This document shows positions 16,648 through 23,585 of a stretch of 64,000 nt of DNA, in pieces. The translations under genes were made by a program, and so were the position numbers. A model generated the notes under the pieces. That model did no database searches. It was not told the origin of the DNA and worked only from the letters and a program-made list of their open reading frames with translations. Numbering within the stretch: position 1 is the stretch's first letter; each line of letters opens with the position of its first letter. Origin of the DNA: Paucibacter sp. Y2R2-4 (GTDB taxonomy: Bacteria > Pseudomonadota > Gammaproteobacteria > Burkholderiales > Burkholderiaceae_C); assembly GCF_025717535.1 (NCBI RefSeq), contig NZ_JAJIRO010000004.1:496001-560000 (forward strand), in the 5' to 3' direction.

Positions 16648-17278
16648 ACTTGAGCCGCTGATAACGACCGTTAGCCACGCGCACCAAATAGCCGCCCAGC
16701 TCCAAGTCTTTGACCAGCTTGGAGACCATTTCGCGCGAACAACCCAGCCGCTGGGCCATGGCCTGATGGGTCAAGAGGATGTCGGCGCCCGCTTCGGACG
16801 CGGTTTCTAACAGCGAGCGCAAGCGGCCATAGACATCGTTCAAGGCCAGTTGTTTGGTCGACAAGGTGGCCGCGCGGGCGCGCCGAATCACCTTGGTCAA
16901 GAGCTCGAAGGCAAACTCTGGGTGTTCGGCGATATGAGCCAGCAAGCTGCTGCGGGCCAGCATCACGCAGCGCGAGGCTTCTTCGGTGATGACGCTGGCG
17001 GAGCGCGCACCGCCGTCCAAACTCATTTCGCCCACGTACTCACCGGCGCCGTAAATCCCGTAAGTGACCTCACGGCCGCGGGCATCGCAGCCATAGACCC
17101 GCAAGCTGCCGGACAGCACCAAGTACAAGCAGTCGCCCTGCGTGCCTTCTTCGATCAGGACAGTGCCACGCCGATAGCTGCGCGCGATGCCACGTTCGGC
17201 CAAGAGACGCAGTTGCTGCGGCAAGGCAGCCAAGTCGGGATCGGTCGCAAGTACTGTGACGGGAGTTTCGGTATCCAT
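16628..17278 (-). CDS. Crp/Fnr family transcriptional regulator
   Basis: The 216-residue regulator has an N-terminal cyclic-nucleotide-binding-like beta barrel (about residues 25-140, with Gly-Ser-Leu-Arg-Val-Tyr and Gly-Glu-Tyr-Val-Gly-Glu-Met-Ser-Leu-Asp-Gly). A dimerisation helix and a C-terminal winged helix (about 150-210) follow, with the recognition segment Gln-Arg-Leu-Gly-Cys-Ser-Arg-Glu-Met-Val-Ser-Lys. The Gly-Glu-Met-Ser segment resembles the CRP phosphate-binding cassette, so cAMP or a similar nucleotide is a possible ligand. There is no FNR-type N-terminal cysteine cluster. It is co-oriented with the LuxR gene upstream. Confidence 0.9.
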   Translation of the reverse strand: MDTETPVTVLATDPDLAALPQQLRLLAERGIARSYRRGTVLIEEGTQGDCLYLVLSGSLRVYGCDARGREVTYGIYGAGEYVGEMSLDGGARSASVITEEASRCVMLARSSLLAHIAEHPEFAFELLTKVIRRARAATLSTKQLALNDVYGRLRSLLETASEAGADILLTHQAMAQRLGCSREMVSKLVKDLELGGYLVRVANGRYQRLKSLPARW

Positions 17279-17342
17279 TCAGGCGCAGTCTGCCACTGTG
17301 GGCAAGGATCAAAAGCTTGAATGGTACGAGAGCGTTTGTGAC

Positions 17343-18035
17343 TTAGGGCGGTGTCAACGCGACTTTATTGACGACCCCCTCCATTCGGAGGGTAGAAACT
17401 AGGGGTGGCAGCTTGGCCAGCTGATGTAGTAGCTCGGCGATGCTGTCGGCGCCGGACTTGGCTCGTATGCTTTGAATCTGCGTCCGCACCGTAGAAATGG
17501 CCACCCCTTGCTGCTCAGCGACAAAGTTAGGCCTAACGCCAGCACTCAGCGCCTTCAAGACGGCGGTCTCGCTCGGCGTCAGCCCATGTTGGAGGGCGAA
17601 CCACTGCGCCGCCAACTCACCGCACAACTCGCGCCGCTCCAGAATCAAGAGAACCGCCGCCTTGCTGACATCACGATTGAGCGGCACCACCACTACATTG
17701 ATGGCGGCGTCGCCCTCACCCACGCGCAAAAGGCAACGTCGGCCTTGCGCCTCTGCCGAGCGCATCGCTTCCGCCAAAGGGGCGGCGTCCTCAGGCCGAC
17801 GGCAACGCAGTTGATTGCCGCTGAGTTCCAGCGGATGGCCCGCCCCCAACTCGCGCCGCGCCAGCAGATTGCAGTGCAAGACACGGCCGGCATGGTTCAA
17901 GAGCAGCACGCCGAAGTCCAGTTCATCCAGCACCAGGCTCATCCAATGCCGACTCAAAGACTCGGCCTGCCGACGCTCGATCGGACCGCTCAGGTTCACT
18001 GTTACGTCGTCAGTTGGTAGCGCAGAGGGCCGCAT
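17343..18035 (-). CDS. LuxR-type HTH regulator with PAS-like N-terminus
   Basis: The 230-residue protein has a PAS-like region (about 35-90, Leu-Asn-His-Ala-Gly-Arg-Val-Leu-His) and a C-terminal LuxR/FixJ helix-turn-helix (about 150-215), with Gly-Leu-Thr-Pro-Ser-Glu-Thr-Ala-Val-Leu at its start and Ile-Ser-Thr-Val-Arg-Thr-Gln in the recognition helix. There is no receiver domain, so it probably responds to a ligand or redox signal. The ATG at 18035 has AAGGAG 7 nt upstream, which rules out the longer frame to 18086. A perfect 11-bp-arm palindrome lies 86 nt upstream of the start. Confidence 0.88.
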   Translation of the reverse strand: MRPSALPTDDVTVNLSGPIERRQAESLSRHWMSLVLDELDFGVLLLNHAGRVLHCNLLARRELGAGHPLELSGNQLRCRRPEDAAPLAEAMRSAEAQGRRCLLRVGEGDAAINVVVVPLNRDVSKAAVLLILERRELCGELAAQWFALQHGLTPSETAVLKALSAGVRPNFVAEQQGVAISTVRTQIQSIRAKSGADSIAELLHQLAKLPPLVSTLRMEGVVNKVALTPP

Positions 18036-18121
18036 CTCGAGTCTCCTTGCAAGGCGCAAAAAACCGCGCTCGCGAAGCGTAGTCAAAGCCCGCCTGCCAG
18101 GGTCGTGAATTCTGTTCAGCT

Positions 18122-18144
18122 TTCTTGTGAAAATTTCACAAGAA
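18122..18144. promoter_or_regulatory. Perfect palindrome, candidate operator upstream of the LuxR-type gene
   Basis: TTCTTGTGAAA at 18122-18132 is repeated as its exact reverse complement at 18134-18144 around a single central A. It sits between the POT transporter terminator and the LuxR gene start at 18035. The inner TGTGA-N5-TCACA resembles a CRP site, whose spacer is N6, so a dimeric regulator such as the neighbouring Crp/Fnr or LuxR protein could bind. Function is inferred. Confidence 0.6.
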
Positions 18145-18176
18145 GTTTGCCTAAAGCTATTTGTCTTGGACAGAAC

Positions 18177-18203
18177 AAAAAAGGCCCTGCATTGCAGGGC
18201 CTT
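18177..18203 (-). terminator. Rho-independent terminator of the POT transporter gene
   Basis: On the minus strand a perfect 10-bp stem, AAGGCCCTGC with GCAGGGCCTT (18181-18190 and 18194-18203), closes a 3-nt loop. The sequence then continues as a run of U (six A on the plus strand at 18177-18182, the last two also forming the stem end). It lies 34 nt after the transporter stop and is the clearest terminator in the window. Confidence 0.85.
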
Positions 18204-18236
18204 GATCGCAGCTTTGAGCGCTTGAATTGCTGTCGC

Positions 18237-19769
18237 TCAATGCACGCCGTGCATCTTTTTCTTCATCCAAGGCGAGAGCGCCATCAGCACCAAACCGGCA
18301 GAGGCCGGGATCACGGTGAAGATCAGGAAGAAGGTGGACATCGAATACGTCGAAGAGATGTAGTCGATGTAGGCGCCGGTCTTGCCGCCGATGAAGTTGG
18401 CGATGGCCGAGTTCAGGAACCAAACACCGAACATTAGGCCCAGCAGGCGCGCAGGCGCAAGCTTGGAGATGTAGGACAGGCCCACCGGCGACACGCACAA
18501 CTCACCCATGGTGTGCAGCAGATAGGCCAAGCACAGGAAGAGCATGCTGACCTGGGCGGTCTTGGCGCCCGAAGGAATGCCCGCCGCGCCGAAAGCCAGG
18601 GCGGCAAAGCCCAGACCCAGCAGCACCAAGCCGACGCCGAACTTGACCGGGCCACTCGGGTTCCAGTGCTTCTCCCAGAGCTTGGAAAAGGCCGGCGCCA
18701 AGATCACGATGAAGAAGGAGTTCAGCACGCCAAACCAGGTGGCCGGCACTTCGCTTTGGTCCATGGCGAACTCGCGGCCCAGCATCCAGATCACCAAGCC
18801 CCAGATCAGGGCGAAGGCCAGCACCAGCAGCAAATTACCCAACCACAGGCTCTTGCCGGTGGCGCGGTGCAGTTGGAACAGCAACCAGCTCAGCACGGCC
18901 GCCGGGATCACCGTCATCAACGAATTGATGACCTTGAAGACCAGGCCGCTGGTGCCGACCAGGGTACGGTCGGTGTAGTCGGCCGCGAAAATGGTCATGG
19001 AGCCACCGGCCTGCTCGAAGGCGAACCAGAAGAAGATGGTGAAGAAAGCGAACACAAAGACGGCCTTCAGGCGATCGGCCACCACATGGGCTGGCGTGTC
19101 GTCAACGGCCTGGGCAGCAGCGGTCTTTTCCTTGCTCGGCGCGGTGCCAATGTCGCCAAACACCTTCTGGCTGAAAAAGAACTGCAGGGCGCCCAGAATC
19201 ATGAAGACACCGGCCAGACCAAAGCCCAGATTCCAAGACACCTTTTCACCGATATAGCCGCACAGCGAGATGCCGAAGAAGGCCCCGGCGTTCACGCCCA
19301 TATAGAACAAGGTGTAGCCGCCGTCACGGCCGCCTTCGTTTTCTTTGTTGTAGAGCTGGCCGACGATGGCCGAAATGTTCGGCTTGAACATGCCGGTGCC
19401 GGCAATCACCAGAGCCAAGCCCAGGTAGAACGAAGGAATGGTCTCCAGGAACAGCGAGATGTGGCCGGCGGCGATGATGAACCCACCCAGCAGAACTGCG
19501 CGACGCGTGCCCAAGAAACGGTCAGCCAGGTAGCCGCCCAAGATGGGGGTGAAGTACACCAGCATGGTGTACCAGGCGTACAGCGAGGTGGCGTCAGCGC
19601 GGCTCCAGCCCCAGCCGCCTTTGGCGGTTTCTGAGATCAGGAAGAGCACCAACAAGGCGCGCATGCCGTAGTAAGAAAAGCGTTCCCACATCTCTGTGAA
19701 GAACAGGACAAACAGGCTGTTCGGGTGGCCGAGGATGGTGTTGGGCCCCGAGGTTTGAATTTTGTTCAA
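18237..19769 (-). CDS. POT family proton-dependent oligopeptide transporter
   Basis: The 510-residue MFS protein imports di- and tripeptides with protons. The POT signature is present: Glu-Met-Trp-Glu-Arg-Phe-Ser-Tyr-Tyr-Gly-Met-Arg in helix 1, then Gly-Gly-Tyr-Leu-Ala-Asp-Arg-Phe-Leu-Gly-Thr-Arg after helix 2, with about 14 helices in all. No ATG fits. The TTG at 19769 has GGAGAG 5 nt upstream and gives the expected short N-terminus, while residues beyond it look non-coding. It has its own terminator and diverges from the MerR-family gene. A GCCGCC/GGCGGC hairpin (19845-19870) lies in its leader. Confidence 0.92.
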   Translation of the reverse strand: MNKIQTSGPNTILGHPNSLFVLFFTEMWERFSYYGMRALLVLFLISETAKGGWGWSRADATSLYAWYTMLVYFTPILGGYLADRFLGTRRAVLLGGFIIAAGHISLFLETIPSFYLGLALVIAGTGMFKPNISAIVGQLYNKENEGGRDGGYTLFYMGVNAGAFFGISLCGYIGEKVSWNLGFGLAGVFMILGALQFFFSQKVFGDIGTAPSKEKTAAAQAVDDTPAHVVADRLKAVFVFAFFTIFFWFAFEQAGGSMTIFAADYTDRTLVGTSGLVFKVINSLMTVIPAAVLSWLLFQLHRATGKSLWLGNLLLVLAFALIWGLVIWMLGREFAMDQSEVPATWFGVLNSFFIVILAPAFSKLWEKHWNPSGPVKFGVGLVLLGLGFAALAFGAAGIPSGAKTAQVSMLFLCLAYLLHTMGELCVSPVGLSYISKLAPARLLGLMFGVWFLNSAIANFIGGKTGAYIDYISSTYSMSTFFLIFTVIPASAGLVLMALSPWMKKKMHGVH

Positions 19770-19949
19770 ACGACTCTCCGTGATCTGACTTGTTGGATGA
19801 ATGCCCTTGCGCCTTGCTTCCCTCAAGCCCGCCACAAAGGACAAGCCGCCAAGAGGGGTACTCCGGCGGCTGCGGGCCGTATTGTCACCGGCCAGGCCGG
19901 CGGGCCTTGTTCGGGTTCCCACCAGTGCCATTCGAACCGACGGGTGCCA

Positions 19950-19980
19950 TTCGTCATACCCTGGTGGGCAGGGTTATGCT
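19950..19980 (+). promoter_or_regulatory. MerR-type promoter/operator in front of the cadR-like gene
   Basis: TTCGTC (19950-19955, -35) and TATGCT (19975-19980, -10) are separated by 19 nt, longer than the usual 17. An ACCCT/AGGGT dyad (19958-19962 and 19970-19974) sits in the spacer, as at metal-responsive MerR-family promoters. Transcription would start about 35 nt before the TTG start of the regulator, implying autoregulation. Confidence 0.55.
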
Positions 19981-20021
19981 CAAAGCACCTGCTCTCAAGG
20001 CCAACACAAAGGATCTGCCCC

Positions 20022-20489
20022 TTGCGCATCGGAGCCCTCAGTCGCGCCACCGGCGTCGACATCGAAACCATCCGCTTTTATGAAAAGAGCGGCTTGTTGC
20101 CCGGCCCTTCGCGCAGCGACAACGGCTACCGCGACTACGCCCAAGCGCATCTGGAGCGTCTGGCCTTCATCCGCCATTGCCGCGCGCTCGACATCTCCCT
20201 GGCCGACATCGGCCTGCTGCTGAACAGCTTGAACAGCCGCGATGCCGCCCAGCTCGCTGCTGTGGACGGCCTGGTGGACGCGCAGCTGGCCCGGGTGCGC
20301 GCGCGCCTGGCCAGCATGCGCGCCTTGGAGCAACAGCTGGTGTCGCTGAAGGCTCGCTGTGACGGCCACCATGAACAACACCAAGACCAGGGCTGCGGCA
20401 TCTTGGCCGAACTGGTGGCGGCGGCGCACGGAGAAGCTTGCGCCTGCCATGGCGCGGAGGACAAGCATCCCAGCCTGGCGCCGCCCTGA
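20022..20489 (+). CDS. MerR-family Cd(II)/Pb(II)-type regulator (CadR/PbrR-like)
   Basis: The 155-residue protein has an N-terminal MerR winged helix (Arg-Ile-Gly-Ala-Leu-Ser, Ile-Glu-Thr-Ile-Arg-Phe-Tyr-Glu-Lys at ~14-22), a long coiled helix, and the CadR-like tail with Cys113-Asp-Gly and Gly-Cys125-Gly-Ile-Leu, then His/Cys residues. The TTG at 20022 is preceded by AAAGGA about 8 nt away and aligns with the usual family start; no ATG is suitable. One cysteine that CadR/PbrR carry near position 77-79 appears absent, since residues 72-85 contain none. Metal specificity is therefore uncertain. A matching promoter element lies upstream, and another before the efflux gene at 21360. Confidence 0.85.
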   Translation: MRIGALSRATGVDIETIRFYEKSGLLPGPSRSDNGYRDYAQAHLERLAFIRHCRALDISLADIGLLLNSLNSRDAAQLAAVDGLVDAQLARVRARLASMRALEQQLVSLKARCDGHHEQHQDQGCGILAELVAAAHGEACACHGAEDKHPSLAPP

Positions 20490-20599
20490 GTTCCAACTTG
20501 ACTCCTGGCTGGCGTGCGGCCCCGGGTCAACGCGGTCTAGGAGCGCGCCGTTGTTTCGATCTGCCCTCCTCTCCCGTCGACCTCTTTCAGAGAGTTCCT

Positions 20600-21256
20600 A
20601 TGCTCAGCCTCCGACCAGTCGCTCGCATCCAGCCCCTGCTTTGCTTCTGCCTAGGGCTTGGGCTGGCGGCCGGCAGCGCTCAGTCGGCCGAGGTCTGGAA
20701 ATGCCAGGTCGGCAAAGAAATCAAATACTCCGACCAACCTTGCCAAAGCCAGGGTGAGCCAATGCGCGCACGCCAGTTGCAGGGCAATGTGGTGGACACC
20801 ACCAGCCGTATCCTGCCCAGCAAGGATGCAGCAGCCAGCGAAAGAGCGGACATGGCAGCGCCGCCCACCGCCACCCTGGCCAGCATTTGCCCCTCCGAGG
20901 CCGAATTGGCAGCCATGGAAACCCGTGCCAGCTCCATCACCCTGGAGCCCGAGGCCAAGGCCTTTATGCAAGACGAGATTCGCCGCGCCCGCCAATGCCG
21001 CAAAGGCCAGGGCCGCTACAGCGCGGCGGACTGGGAGATCAGCCGCCGCTCGCAAGCCGCGCAAAGCAATTTGTCCGGCGCTGCCGATGCCCGCCGCCGC
21101 GCCGAGGATATGCACAGCGCGGCCGACCCCTTCGAGGGCGACCGCATTGCGCAGCAAAGAACGAAGCAGCGCGAGCAGGAGCAAGCATTGCGCTTGAAGG
21201 GACCGACCGCACCCCTGCCCATCAGGCCGCCGGCAGCTTCGCAAACGGCGAAATAG
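20600..21256 (+). CDS. Secreted DUF4124 domain protein
   Basis: A Sec signal peptide (about residues 1-32, ending Ala-Gln-Ser-Ala-Glu) precedes a DUF4124 domain, recognised from Val-Trp-Lys-Cys-Gln, Ile-Lys-Tyr-Ser-Asp-Gln-Pro-Cys. The remaining 150 residues are Ala/Arg/Glu-rich and helical, with a conserved-looking Cys pair. DUF4124 proteins are periplasmic and of unknown function. The ATG at 20600 follows a purine-rich AGAGAG site. It lies between the metal regulator and efflux genes, but the efflux gene has its own promoter, so a metal role is unproven. Confidence 0.8.
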   Translation: MLSLRPVARIQPLLCFCLGLGLAAGSAQSAEVWKCQVGKEIKYSDQPCQSQGEPMRARQLQGNVVDTTSRILPSKDAAASERADMAAPPTATLASICPSEAELAAMETRASSITLEPEAKAFMQDEIRRARQCRKGQGRYSAADWEISRRSQAAQSNLSGAADARRRAEDMHSAADPFEGDRIAQQRTKQREQEQALRLKGPTAPLPIRPPAASQTAK

Positions 21257-21296
21257 GTCACCGGATTCACCTCGGTGATTTCCAAATGAGCGGCGC

Positions 21297-21327
21297 TTGA
21301 CTCTGGTGTAGCTACAGGCTTTCCAAT
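21297..21327 (+). promoter_or_regulatory. MerR-type promoter/operator in front of the cation transporter gene
   Basis: TTGACT (21297-21302) and TCCAAT (21322-21327) are 19 nt apart, and the spacer centres on the perfect palindrome TGTAGCTACA (21307-21316). This is the classic architecture repressed and activated by ZntR/CadR/PbrR-type regulators. The predicted transcript starts about 25 nt before the ATG of the transporter. Confidence 0.7.
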
Positions 21328-21359
21328 ACCGACATCGATGTTTGGAAAGCCCGCTCACC

Positions 21360-22043
21360 ATGTCCGCCCACTGCTGCAATCACGACACCCCCGCCGTCTC
21401 CACCATTCAGAACCTACCGCGCTATCGCCGCGCCCTCTGGATCGCGCTGGGGCTGAACCTCGCCATGTTTGTGGTGGAGGTGCTGGCCGGTGGCCAAAGC
21501 GGTTCGCTGTCTTTGCTGGCCGATGCGGTGGACTTTGCCGGCGACGCCATCAATTACGGCGTTTCGCTGGCGGTTTTGTCGGCGGCGCTGGTGTGGCGCG
21601 CCCGCGCTGCGCTGTTCAAGGCGGCCTGCATGCTGGGCATGGGCGGCTTTGTCTTGGCCAAGGCCTTGTGGAATTTGAAGACCGGCGTACCGCCCGAGGC
21701 CGCCACCATGGGCGTGGTCGCGGTCCTGGCATTGAGCGCCAATCTGCTGGCCGCTTGGGTGCTGTATGCCTTCCGCGAGGGCGACGCCAATATGCGCAGC
21801 GTCTGGTTGTGCACGCGCAATGACGCCATCGGCAATATCGCGGTGATGGCCGCCGCACTCGGCGTTTTCGGCACCGGCAGCGCCTGGCCCGACCTGCTGG
21901 TGGCCGGCATCATGGCCAGCCTGGCCCTGCGTGGCGGCTGGCAGATTCTGAAGCAGGCACGGGCCGAGTTGCAGGGCGAGGCGCCAGCGGCTGCTCACGG
22001 ACATGATCACGGGCATGACCACGGCCACGGTCATTCGCACTAA
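21360..22043 (+). CDS. CDF-like heavy-metal cation efflux protein
   Basis: The 227-residue membrane protein has about six helices and a His-rich tail (alternating His-Gly/His-Asp), plus a His-Cys-Cys-Asn-His N-terminus, so it is expected to bind divalent metals and export them. It resembles the transmembrane half of the cation diffusion facilitator family: helix 2 carries Asp-Phe-Ala-Gly-Asp (DxxxD), while helix 5 has Arg-Asn-Asp-Ala-Ile-Gly-Asn where typical members have HxxxD. The cytoplasmic C-terminal domain of CDFs is missing. The MerR-type promoter upstream ties it to the cadR-like regulator. Confidence 0.85.
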   Translation: MSAHCCNHDTPAVSTIQNLPRYRRALWIALGLNLAMFVVEVLAGGQSGSLSLLADAVDFAGDAINYGVSLAVLSAALVWRARAALFKAACMLGMGGFVLAKALWNLKTGVPPEAATMGVVAVLALSANLLAAWVLYAFREGDANMRSVWLCTRNDAIGNIAVMAAALGVFGTGSAWPDLLVAGIMASLALRGGWQILKQARAELQGEAPAAAHGHDHGHDHGHGHSH

Positions 22044-22050
22044 ACCGACC

Positions 22051-22524
22051 ATGCGCGCCCTGGAATTGAAGCTGCCACCGCTCGTGGTGCTGCTGCTTTT
22101 CGCCGCACTTGCACTGGGCTTGTCGGCACTGTTGCCCGACGCACCTTCCAGCCTCCATTTCAATTTCCCCGGCCAAGGCCTCGCGGCTGGCGCCTTGGCC
22201 CTGCTAGGCGTCGGCTTTGCGCTGGCCGGGGTCTGGGCCTTTCGCCAGGCCAAGACGACGGTAAACCCGCTGCAGCCGGAACGCGCCAGTGCGGTGGTCA
22301 GCTCAGGCATCTACCGACTGAGCCGCAACCCCATGTATCTAGGCATGGCCTTGCTGCTGGCTGCGCTGCTGCTTGCCCTGGACTCATTGGTGGCGCTGCT
22401 CTGCTTACCAGCCTTTTGCGTCTACCTCACGCAGTTCCAGATCAAACCCGAAGAGCGGGCTTTGCGGCTCGGCCTCGGCGCCCCCTTTGAAGCCTATCTG
22501 CAGCGCACCCGCCGCTGGCTCTGA
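22051..22524 (+). CDS. Isoprenylcysteine carboxyl methyltransferase-like membrane protein
   Basis: The 157-residue protein has four helices and the family motif near the C-terminus: Tyr-Arg-Leu-Ser-Arg-Asn-Pro-Met-Tyr-Leu-Gly (about residues 89-99) and Glu-Glu-Arg-Ala-Leu (about 132-136), matching ICMT/PEMT-like proteins (PF04140/PF04191) that methylate small or lipid substrates with SAM. The ATG at 22051 follows the efflux gene stop by 7 nt; an upstream start at 22003 would overlap it. Such genes often accompany metal-efflux genes, but the substrate is unknown. Probably cotranscribed with the transporter. Confidence 0.85.
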   Translation: MRALELKLPPLVVLLLFAALALGLSALLPDAPSSLHFNFPGQGLAAGALALLGVGFALAGVWAFRQAKTTVNPLQPERASAVVSSGIYRLSRNPMYLGMALLLAALLLALDSLVALLCLPAFCVYLTQFQIKPEERALRLGLGAPFEAYLQRTRRWL

Positions 22525-22577
22525 ATCGGAGTCGTCACTGGCCCGCAAGGCCAAACAAAGGCCTGGGAAACCCCAAT

Positions 22578-22619
22578 TTGGCACTGATATATTAAACATA
22601 TACTCAATTTCGGTGCCAA
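22578..22619. repeat. Inverted repeat around an AT-rich island upstream of the AraC-type gene
   Basis: TTGGCAC (22578-22584) and GTGCCAA (22613-22619) flank a 28-nt AT-rich stretch, unusual in this GC-rich DNA. The AT-rich stretch is a likely promoter or regulator-binding region for the gene starting at 22769. The rest of 22525-22768 shows nothing definite. Confidence 0.4.
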
Positions 22620-22768
22620 TCTGAAACGCCTCATGAGGTCGCGTCGGAATTGCAGAGTCGGCGACCCCAGCCTCTGCAACGGTCACCCCAAGCGTCAGAA
22701 TTTGACGCGCTTGTTGACCCGCCTCGTCCCTTCCCCTGCCCCAAGGATTGAAGAAGAAAAAAGTCGCC

Positions 22769-23560
22769 ATGCAAACCGATGCCCTGCGCCTGTGCGAGCT
22801 GAGCGTGGTCGAGGCCTTGTTCGACCCGCTGCCCGATGTGGTGTTTTTCGTCAAAGACCGCGACGGCCGCTACTTGCGCGTCAACCAGACGCTGGTGCGG
22901 CGCAGCGCCCAGCGCTCCAAGCAGGCGCTACTCGGGCGCACCTCCAAAGAGATTTTTCCCGGCGCCATGGGTGAGGCCTTCTGGGTGCAAGACCGCAGCG
23001 TCATCAGCAGCGGCACCGCCATGCAGCGCCACCTGGAGTTGCATCTCTATGCCGATGGCGGCGCCGGTTGGTGCCTGACCCACAAGCTGCCTCTGCGGGA
23101 TGAACCCCAAGGCGAGCGCCCCGGCGAAGTGCTTGGCGTGGCCGGCATTTCACGCGACCTGGGGCGGCCCGACCAAAGCCATCCGGTCTATGGCCAGATT
23201 GCCGAGCTGGCCGAGCAGATTCGGCGTCACTTTGACCAGCCCCTGCATCTGGGCGACTGGGCGCGCGCGGCCGGGCTGACGCTGGACCGGGTCGAGCATC
23301 TGTTCCAACGCATCTTTCACCTCAGCCCGCGCGAGATGTTGCTGCAAGCGCGCCTGGACGCGGCGCGCCGCCTCTTGGTTGAAGCGCCGGATTTGAGCGT
23401 GGCGGCCATCGCCATGCAATGCGGCTACAGCGACCAAAGCGCCTTCACCCGCCAGTTCAAGGCCACCACCAGCCTGACGCCCTCGCAATACCGACGTCTT
23501 CAGCAAGGCAGTCAGCAAGACTATCAGCCCAACGACGAACATTGGCGCGCCGCGGCCTGA
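22769..23560 (+). CDS. PAS-domain AraC-family transcriptional regulator
   Basis: The 263-residue regulator has an N-terminal PAS domain (about residues 12-130, Pro-Asp-Val-Val-Phe-Phe-Val-Lys-Asp-Arg-Asp-Gly-Arg-Tyr) and a C-terminal AraC double helix-turn-helix (about 155-250). The second helix-turn-helix carries the family signature Ala-Met-Gln-Cys-Gly-Tyr-Ser-Asp-Gln-Ser-Ala-Phe-Thr-Arg-Gln-Phe-Lys. The ATG at 22769 is used; a TTG at 22748 with AAGGA very close is possible. It lies just ahead of, and converges on, the prolyl oligopeptidase gene. Its signal is unknown. Confidence 0.9.
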   Translation: MQTDALRLCELSVVEALFDPLPDVVFFVKDRDGRYLRVNQTLVRRSAQRSKQALLGRTSKEIFPGAMGEAFWVQDRSVISSGTAMQRHLELHLYADGGAGWCLTHKLPLRDEPQGERPGEVLGVAGISRDLGRPDQSHPVYGQIAELAEQIRRHFDQPLHLGDWARAAGLTLDRVEHLFQRIFHLSPREMLLQARLDAARRLLVEAPDLSVAAIAMQCGYSDQSAFTRQFKATTSLTPSQYRRLQQGSQQDYQPNDEHWRAAA

Positions 23561-23585
23561 TGGCCTCACTTCCATAACGCCTTAT

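Noticed and set aside
18058-18079. Attenuator-like hairpin plus T6 just before the LuxR gene
   Set aside because: The stem is only 4-5 bp and would stop the gene's own transcript; probably chance.
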